NCBI GenBank assembly: GCA_015232865.1
Contig: JADFYU010000041.1
Location: 1 to 21,013 of the forward strand
Length of the DNA stretch: 21,013 bases
From: Magnetococcales bacterium
GTDB lineage: Bacteria; Pseudomonadota; Magnetococcia; Magnetococcales; UBA8363
Direction: 5' to 3'
The notes under the pieces are model-generated. The model worked only from the letters and a program-made list of their open reading frames with translations. It was not told where the DNA came from and made no database searches. Positions 17,601-21,013 of this stretch are shown here, in pieces; positions within the stretch are counted from its first letter, which is position 1, and each line of letters begins with the position of its first letter. The position numbers and the translations under genes were made by a program.

Positions 17601-18134
17601 GGTTTTGACGCAACCCGTGCCATCCGCAAAGTGGATCAGGTCCAATCTCGGCATACGCCAATCATCGCCATGACCGCCAATGCCATGAAAGGCGATCGGG
17701 AACGGTGTTTAGAGGCCGGGATGGACGATTATCTCAGCAAACCGGTTGCCCCGGAAACCCTGTTCGAGAAACTAAAATACTGGATTCCCAAAGATTTTTG
17801 TGAAGCCCCTCCCATCGATATCAGTCAACTCAGACAGTTGTTTGGCAATGATGACGGCATGATCCGAGAGCTATTACGCCATTTCATCCCCACGGCTGAA
17901 GAGCTGTTGGGCCGGTTATGGGAGACCATTCAAAACCGGGAAACCGTTGAATTGACCGAAACGGCCATCGAACTCCGAGAAGCCTGTACTAATCTCGGCG
18001 CGATCAACATGGCGCAACTTACCAGAAAAGCGGAAAAAGCGGTTGAGACACAAGAGTGGGAAACTGCTCAGGAACTGATGGACAGATTGGACAAAGCTTT
18101 TGAAAAAGTTGAATTTTATATTTCCGGGTTTTAA
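14601..18134 (+). CDS. Soluble multi-PAS hybrid histidine kinase with degenerate Hpt-like tail
   Basis: Cytoplasmic hybrid sensor kinase of 1177 residues with no membrane segment. Order: a divergent N-terminal PAS-like region (1-130) containing Cys68-x-x-Cys71; three PAS domains (about 135-245, 270-380, 393-510); HisKA with ANMSHEIRTPMNAIVGM (phospho-His 542); ATPase domain (about 640-757: NLISNALKFT, DTGIGL, GGTGLGLAISKRL); a first receiver-like domain (about 778-907) without an acidic pair and with Thr835 where Asp is expected; a Pro-rich linker (about 915-935); an intact receiver (about 945-1062, phospho-Asp993, LLMVEDN-like start, Lys in SKPV); and a C-terminal helical Hpt-like domain (about 1075-1170). 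The last lacks the histidine: AIELREACTNLGA, Ile1123 at the position of His in the AHxLKG consensus. ATG 14601 is the longest start; ATG 14616 is possible. The next gene follows after 15 nt. Confidence 0.92.
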   Translation: MRPREMSREAKSRLSQPVPRTGYALWQEDGTLTHLGGALTSITAHWPAPEKWWSEILSHITPPPPTQCALCDRGKRHGVITTSMQIPNHTTKLVFELEFAGHPHGWIEGVVGDMIMVRDVTLEQEQSQAVHNDIRQYESICNFIEDVYYRIDMQGQLLFLSPSCEKLLLYKPEELLGRSLNDICVSPDYLAELLAILGSTSRVNDFDMVLQCKKDHQLAVSLTAQIVLDQKGTPLGVEGIMRDITEREQLDTLLVERTRQFQESMARLEFQKRAIDKHLLVIVTNPDGIITYVNDRVVETAHYSHDELIGRPLDFLSKNNHSESFFEDMWRLVRSGKAWQGELQSQKKNGDFFWTESTISPFLTEAGEPFQYILTATDISEQIQAISRLEKNRRYLFQVSDTLGEGLYVLDLQGQLISLNKEGERLLGWKESELIHTNFHDAVHHTHPDGSPFRTSDCTIHQSLLGRPFRKNEDHFIRKDGTLLPVSHVTSPLKDGKEIIGSVAVFRDNSPWQRQRLELETARNLAEESSRRKSEFLANMSHEIRTPMNAIVGMNDLLMDTNLTNEQYGFSQIVKESSFSLLALINDILDFSKIEAGKIDIEEVNFSPITVVEGSAKLMAGFASEKELSLVTFISPKIPPTLRGDPGRLRQMLLNLISNALKFTEEGEVAVRATLKSETKKKVTVRFAVTDTGIGLSKKGRERLFDPFTQAEHRTSTQYGGTGLGLAISKRLTQLMGGAIGVDGEEGEGSTFWFQIPFKRSSVSQESGDNQLNLTPLKNIRILTLLENQTDLEFLGRYFQAWGLQAFQSRSWEEAAAAIRVAKIKKEPFDLVVITTELSDENIDIISIPAFLEEEKLLGKTGLIAYMERDDKEQTELLLESGFMSTLSKPVNQSEWVETMVRVLNSEVSRPGADTTTSKEGAAPSPQPPSTSPDAPDTPEVGKLLLVVEDNLINQKVTLLQLKKLGYAAHTVCNGKEAVEAVSDFPYALVLMDCQMPVMDGFDATRAIRKVDQVQSRHTPIIAMTANAMKGDRERCLEAGMDDYLSKPVAPETLFEKLKYWIPKDFCEAPPIDISQLRQLFGNDDGMIRELLRHFIPTAEELLGRLWETIQNRETVELTETAIELREACTNLGAINMAQLTRKAEKAVETQEWETAQELMDRLDKAFEKVEFYISGF

Positions 18135-18149
18135 TAAGGAACGCTGCAC

Positions 18150-19232
18150 ATGATGGATGATGTTTTAAATCCAAGCCGGTCGAACACACAGAGAGGTTAT
18201 ATCGGAGAGATTCTTGAACACGCCGAATTTCTGCTCAATACCCCCATGACCAATCAACAGCAAGATCGCATTTCTGCCATTCAAAATGCGGCACAAAACC
18301 TGGCTGCCCAGTGGAACAACAGGCCCAAAGCTGATTTTTTTGAGCAAGAGATCGAGGGACATGAGAACAGTCAACCGTCTAGTCGCGTTGAACAGCCTGC
18401 CCTACCCTCCCTGAATATTCTACTGGCTGAGGACAACCCCTTTACGCAAAAACTGATGAGCCGCCTTCTGATCCAAAACAATCACCAAGTCGAGATGGTA
18501 TCCAACGGACAAGAGGTTCTGGAGAAATGGCAGGGCGGTCGATTCGACTTGATATTGCTCGATATACGCATGCCGGTTTTGGACGGTATCTCGGCGGCAG
18601 AAAGCATTCGGGCCAAAGAGATGGAGTTGGGCCGAAAAATAACTCCGATTATCGCCATAACCTCACTTTCCGGGAAAGCCGACAAGAATCGAATCTTGAA
18701 ATCCGGTATCAATGGTTTTCATGCCAAACCCATTCGTGCCACCGTATTAAATCAAGAAATTGGCCGTGTTCTCCAACTCAATACCAATGAGACAGTGATG
18801 AGCCAAACAATAGATAAACAGAAACAAAGCCGCTCCACCTCCGGTACTGATTCCTCCTCTGCCGAAAAGCCCATTCAGCTCGGTATTGATATGGATAAAC
18901 TCCTGAAAACGGTGGACAATGATTGGGGATTAATCCGAGAAATCACCAATCTCTTCTTCTCCGATGTGCCGAACCAACTCGAACGCATCCAGAAAGCTCT
19001 GGAGAGCCAAGATGCCAATGAGCTATTGGAGGCAGCCCACAGCCTGAAGGGAGCCGCAGGTGCTTTTGGTGAGAACATGGTTTATTCCCTCTCCTACGAG
19101 TTGGAAAAACTGGGCCGCTCCAACGAGTTGGATCGTGCCGAGTCTTGCATCAGCAAACTTAAAAAGGCATTGATCGACATGGAGCGGACACTCCAAAAGA
19201 CTCTGGCAAAACAGGAAGGACTTTTACAATGA
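18150..19232 (+). CDS. Receiver-Hpt phosphorelay protein with DHp-like N-terminus
   Basis: A stand-alone phosphorelay protein of 360 residues. ATG 18150 follows TAAGGA (18135-18140), which touches the stop of the hybrid kinase gene, so the two are co-translated. Residues 16-55 (GEILEHAEFLLNTPMTNQQ onward) resemble the HisKA helix pair of hybrid kinases after the phospho-His (typical form: GMxxLLLDTxLTxEQ), but no His box or ATPase domain is present. A receiver spans about 90-205: LLAEDNPFTQKL, DLILLDIRMPVLDG (phospho-Asp138), and AKPI with the conserved Lys. A Ser/Gln-rich linker precedes a complete Hpt domain (about 250-345) with AAHSLKGAAGAFG (phospho-His297). It can plausibly accept phosphate on Asp138 or pass it through His297. 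Its partner is most likely the hybrid kinase upstream. No DNA-binding or enzymatic output domain is present. Confidence 0.9.
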   Translation: MMDDVLNPSRSNTQRGYIGEILEHAEFLLNTPMTNQQQDRISAIQNAAQNLAAQWNNRPKADFFEQEIEGHENSQPSSRVEQPALPSLNILLAEDNPFTQKLMSRLLIQNNHQVEMVSNGQEVLEKWQGGRFDLILLDIRMPVLDGISAAESIRAKEMELGRKITPIIAITSLSGKADKNRILKSGINGFHAKPIRATVLNQEIGRVLQLNTNETVMSQTIDKQKQSRSTSGTDSSSAEKPIQLGIDMDKLLKTVDNDWGLIREITNLFFSDVPNQLERIQKALESQDANELLEAAHSLKGAAGAFGENMVYSLSYELEKLGRSNELDRAESCISKLKKALIDMERTLQKTLAKQEGLLQ

Positions 19233-20470
19233 ATTTAATCAAACCGTTCCCAGGTTGGAGACCCCTTCCCGAACTGGCCGAGCAGATCTCCGCTCCCCCC
19301 TATGACGTCATCAATCGCCAGGAAGCCGCTCAACTGGTGAAGAACAATCACCTGTCGTTTTTGCATGTTTCAAAGGCGGAGATTGATCTGCCCGACGACG
19401 TGTCTCCCTACGACACCCTGGTCTATCAGACGGCCAGAAAGCGGTTTAATGAGATGAAGGAGAACGGTTGGCTTCAACAAGATCAAAAGCCCTGCCTCTA
19501 TTTTTATCGCTTGATCATGGACGGACGAGAACAGATTGGGCTGGTCGCTGCCGCCTCCGTAACCGCCTATAATTTGGATCGCATCAAAAAACATGAATTT
19601 ACCCGTCCCGCCAAAGAGGATGATCGCACCCGGATTTCCGAAGCGCTTTCCGCCCACAGTGGCCCGGTATTTTTAACCTATCGTCATTCAAAGCAAGTGG
19701 ATGAACTGGCCAACCGCTGTCTGGAACAGAACGCTCCGATTTATGATTTTGAAGCCGACGACGGCATTCGCCATACCCTCTGGCTGGTTTCGGATGAGAC
19801 GATGATTCAGGCGTTGGTCGAAGCTTTTGAAGCCCTGCCCTGTCTTTATGTGGCTGACGGTCACCATCGTTCTGCCGCCGCCTCCCGCGTGGCGACCATG
19901 CGCCGGACTCCAGGAAACAGTCCCGATGAAGAGATCAGTGCCGACCGTTTTCTTAGCGTCATCTTTCCAGACAATCAGATGCGGATTTTTGACTATAACC
20001 GGGTGGTTCAGGATCTGAACGGTTTGAGTGCGGATGCGTTTTTACATCAGGTCGGCCAGACCTTTATCGTCACACCCAGCCCGACTCCGTTCAAGCCAGG
20101 CAGACGCAACCAATTCGGTCTTTATCTTTCCGGCCAGTGGTATCAACTGGAACTACCGGCACAATATGTGGACGAGACCAACCCCGTCACCAGCCTGGAT
20201 GTCAGCCTGCTCAACCAATATCTACTGGAGCCTATTCTCGGCATTACCGATCCCCGCCGGGATTCCAGAATCGATTTTGTCGGAGGCATTCGGGGCTTGC
20301 AGGGTTTGGTTGATCGCGTTGACAGCGGTGAGATGGCCGTTGCTTTTTCCATGTATCCAACCGCCCTCTCCGAACTGATGGCGGTAGCCGATTCCGGTCA
20401 GGTGATGCCCCCAAAATCCACCTGGTTTGAACCCAAACTCCGAGACGGCCTGGTCATCCAAGAGATTTAA
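19229..20470 (+). CDS. DUF1015 family protein
   Basis: A 413-residue member of DUF1015, recognised from its N-terminus (PFPGWRPLPELAEQISAPPYDVI), the HEFTRPAKEDDR segment, the core motif ADGHHRSAAA (209-218), and the C-terminal DFVGGIRGLQGLVDRVDSGE and MPPKSTWFEPKLRDGLVI. Function is not firmly known. The DGHHR motif resembles nucleotide-binding motifs of ParB/sulfiredoxin-fold kinases, so a small-molecule kinase activity is possible but inferred. In many bacteria this family sits near serine biosynthesis genes; here no serA or serC is in view. The start ATG overlaps the stop of the receiver-Hpt gene by ATGA, an unusual coupling to signalling. No signal peptide or membrane helix is visible, so it is probably cytoplasmic. 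Confidence 0.88.
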   Translation: MNLIKPFPGWRPLPELAEQISAPPYDVINRQEAAQLVKNNHLSFLHVSKAEIDLPDDVSPYDTLVYQTARKRFNEMKENGWLQQDQKPCLYFYRLIMDGREQIGLVAAASVTAYNLDRIKKHEFTRPAKEDDRTRISEALSAHSGPVFLTYRHSKQVDELANRCLEQNAPIYDFEADDGIRHTLWLVSDETMIQALVEAFEALPCLYVADGHHRSAAASRVATMRRTPGNSPDEEISADRFLSVIFPDNQMRIFDYNRVVQDLNGLSADAFLHQVGQTFIVTPSPTPFKPGRRNQFGLYLSGQWYQLELPAQYVDETNPVTSLDVSLLNQYLLEPILGITDPRRDSRIDFVGGIRGLQGLVDRVDSGEMAVAFSMYPTALSELMAVADSGQVMPPKSTWFEPKLRDGLVIQEI

Positions 20471-20568
20471 CCTCAACCGTAGAAGGCTCTCAGAGACTCA
20501 GGGCACAACCCAAAAAACCAAAAATTCAAACGAGAGAATATCAAGCGACAAAAACATATCAACCCACC

Positions 20569-20597
20569 TTGACCCCTAACAGCCCCTTCGGCATAAT
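20569..20597 (+). promoter_or_regulatory. Sigma70-type promoter of tRNA-Thr
   Basis: TTGACC (20569-20574) and CATAAT (20592-20597) are separated by exactly 17 nt, each matching five of six consensus positions. The GC-rich bases after the -10 (CCCACCG) are typical of stable RNA promoters under stringent control. The expected start, about 20604, is some 55 nt before the mature tRNA. Confidence 0.75.
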
Positions 20598-20658
20598 CCC
20601 ACCGTTATCGGATCAAGACCGGCAACAACTCAACAAGCCTAACTGCAACAGATAAAAT

Positions 20659-20733
20659 GCCACCTTAGCTCAGGGGTAGAGCAGCTCACTCGTAATGAGC
20701 AGGTCTTCGGTTCAATTCCGAAAGGTGGCTCCA
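20659..20733 (+). tRNA. tRNA-Thr (anticodon CGT), CCA encoded
   Basis: Complete cloverleaf. Acceptor stem GCCACCT (20659-20665) pairs with AGGTGGC (20723-20729), with discriminator T and encoded CCA (20731-20733). D stem GCTC/GAGC (20668-20671, 20679-20682). Anticodon stem GCTCA/TGAGC (20684-20688, 20696-20700) encloses loop CTCGTAA, anticodon CGT at 20691-20693, reading ACG. T stem TTCGG/CCGAA with loop TTCAATT (20706-20722). The structure has no mismatch in any stem. Gene end without CCA would be 20730. Confidence 0.97.
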
Positions 20734-20740
20734 TAAAATC

Positions 20741-20776
20741 AAGCACTTACAGGTTATCTGTAGGTGCTTTTTTATT
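20741..20776 (+). terminator. Intrinsic terminator after tRNA-Thr
   Basis: AAGCACTTACAG (20741-20752) pairs with CTGTAGGTGCTT (20758-20769), with one T-G pair, around a 5-nt loop. It is followed by a T-run (20768-20773). It lies eight bases after the tRNA CCA. Confidence 0.9.
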
Positions 20777-20812
20777 GATGTGTCATTTCTCTATGTAGTT
20801 TTCTATTGTAAA

Positions 20813-20930
20813 TGTAAAGCGACACATGGTTTTGTGTAAAGCGACTGTAAAGCGACACATGGTTTTTGTAAAGCGACACATGGTTGTAAAGCGACACATG
20901 GTTTTGGAAAAAAGACACATGGTTTTGGAG
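20813..20930 (+). repeat. Cluster of direct repeats, possible IS21-type element end
   Basis: A unit TGTAAAGCGACACATGG plus a T-rich spacer occurs at 20813, 20846, 20867 and 20885. A truncated copy (TGTAAAGCGAC) is at 20835-20845, and a diverged one (AAAAAAGACACATGG) ends the cluster at about 20908-20930. Spacing is irregular (11, 18, 21-22 nt), unlike a CRISPR or a coding tandem repeat. Multiple transposase-binding repeats starting with TG are a known trait of IS21-family ends. The assignment is an inference, as no transposase lies inside the window. Confidence 0.65.
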
Positions 20931-21013
20931 TTAAAACTAGTACCGAGTGGCAGGAGTAAGTCAACAAATATGCAATTATAGGGAATCCAATACCGGGCAA
21001 GGTTTCGTTAACT
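20931..21013. other. Unassigned right edge
   Basis: No gene is supported. AGGAG at 20953 precedes an ATG at 20969, but that frame stops after three codons. If the repeats mark an element end, its first gene should begin beyond the window. Confidence 0.3.

Noticed and set aside
20813..20930. CRISPR array
   Set aside because: Repeats are almost contiguous with irregular short spacing and no unique spacers of 30 nt or more, and no cas gene is nearby.
20803..21000. Minus-strand open frame with repeated KPCVALQ
   Set aside because: It is only the reverse translation of the direct-repeat cluster, with no ribosome site or recognisable protein character.

Overview
The window is a chromosomal stretch of a Gram-negative proteobacterium, with every convincing gene on the + strand. 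It carries the distal half of a division and cell wall (dcw) cluster, then lpxC (lipid A synthesis, so an outer membrane), then an NtrY/NtrX-type two-component pair preceded by a DUF4390 gene. Base composition is moderate, roughly half GC by eye. The gene order resembles deep-branching Alphaproteobacteria or the magnetotactic cocci (Magnetococcales). That placement is only an inference from gene content; no 16S or magnetosome gene is present.

Region 1 (1-8194), peptidoglycan precursors and divisome: the 3' end of ftsW, then murG, murC, murB, ddl, ftsQ, ftsA and ftsZ. ftsW/murG, murC/murB and ddl/ftsQ overlap by 1 to 14 bases, which indicates translational coupling. Gaps before murC (about 225 nt) and ftsA (about 140 nt) may hold internal promoters. 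MurC and MurB make UDP-MurNAc and add its first amino acid, Ddl supplies D-Ala-D-Ala, MurG makes lipid II, FtsW polymerises glycan, and FtsQ/FtsA/FtsZ build the Z-ring machine.

Region 2 (8195-8995), about 800 nt without a gene: several hairpins, a perfect 19-bp-stem terminator, a 169-bp element bounded by 28-bp inverted repeats (MITE-like), and an AT-rich leader with possible promoters for lpxC.

Region 3 (8996-14440): lpxC, a DUF4390 protein, an NtrY-like membrane histidine kinase and an NtrX-like regulator. The NtrX-like protein has lost the second Walker B acid and most of the sigma54 GAFTGA loop.

Region 4 (14601-20470), the least ordinary part: an 1177-residue soluble hybrid kinase, a separate receiver-Hpt protein and a DUF1015 protein, closely spaced and probably one operon. 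The hybrid kinase ends in an Hpt-like domain whose phospho-acceptor histidine appears to be isoleucine, and its first receiver lacks the aspartate. The next gene has an intact receiver and an intact Hpt, preceded by what looks like a kinase dimerisation helix pair without its histidine. Together they look like a phosphorelay whose final Hpt step has moved to a partner protein. The DUF1015 gene overlaps the partner by ATGA.

Region 5 (20471-21013): a sigma70-like promoter, a tRNA-Thr(CGT) with encoded CCA, an intrinsic terminator, and a cluster of direct repeats (TGTAAAGCGACACATGG). The repeats resemble the multiple terminal repeats of IS21-type elements, so a mobile element may begin here and run off the right edge.
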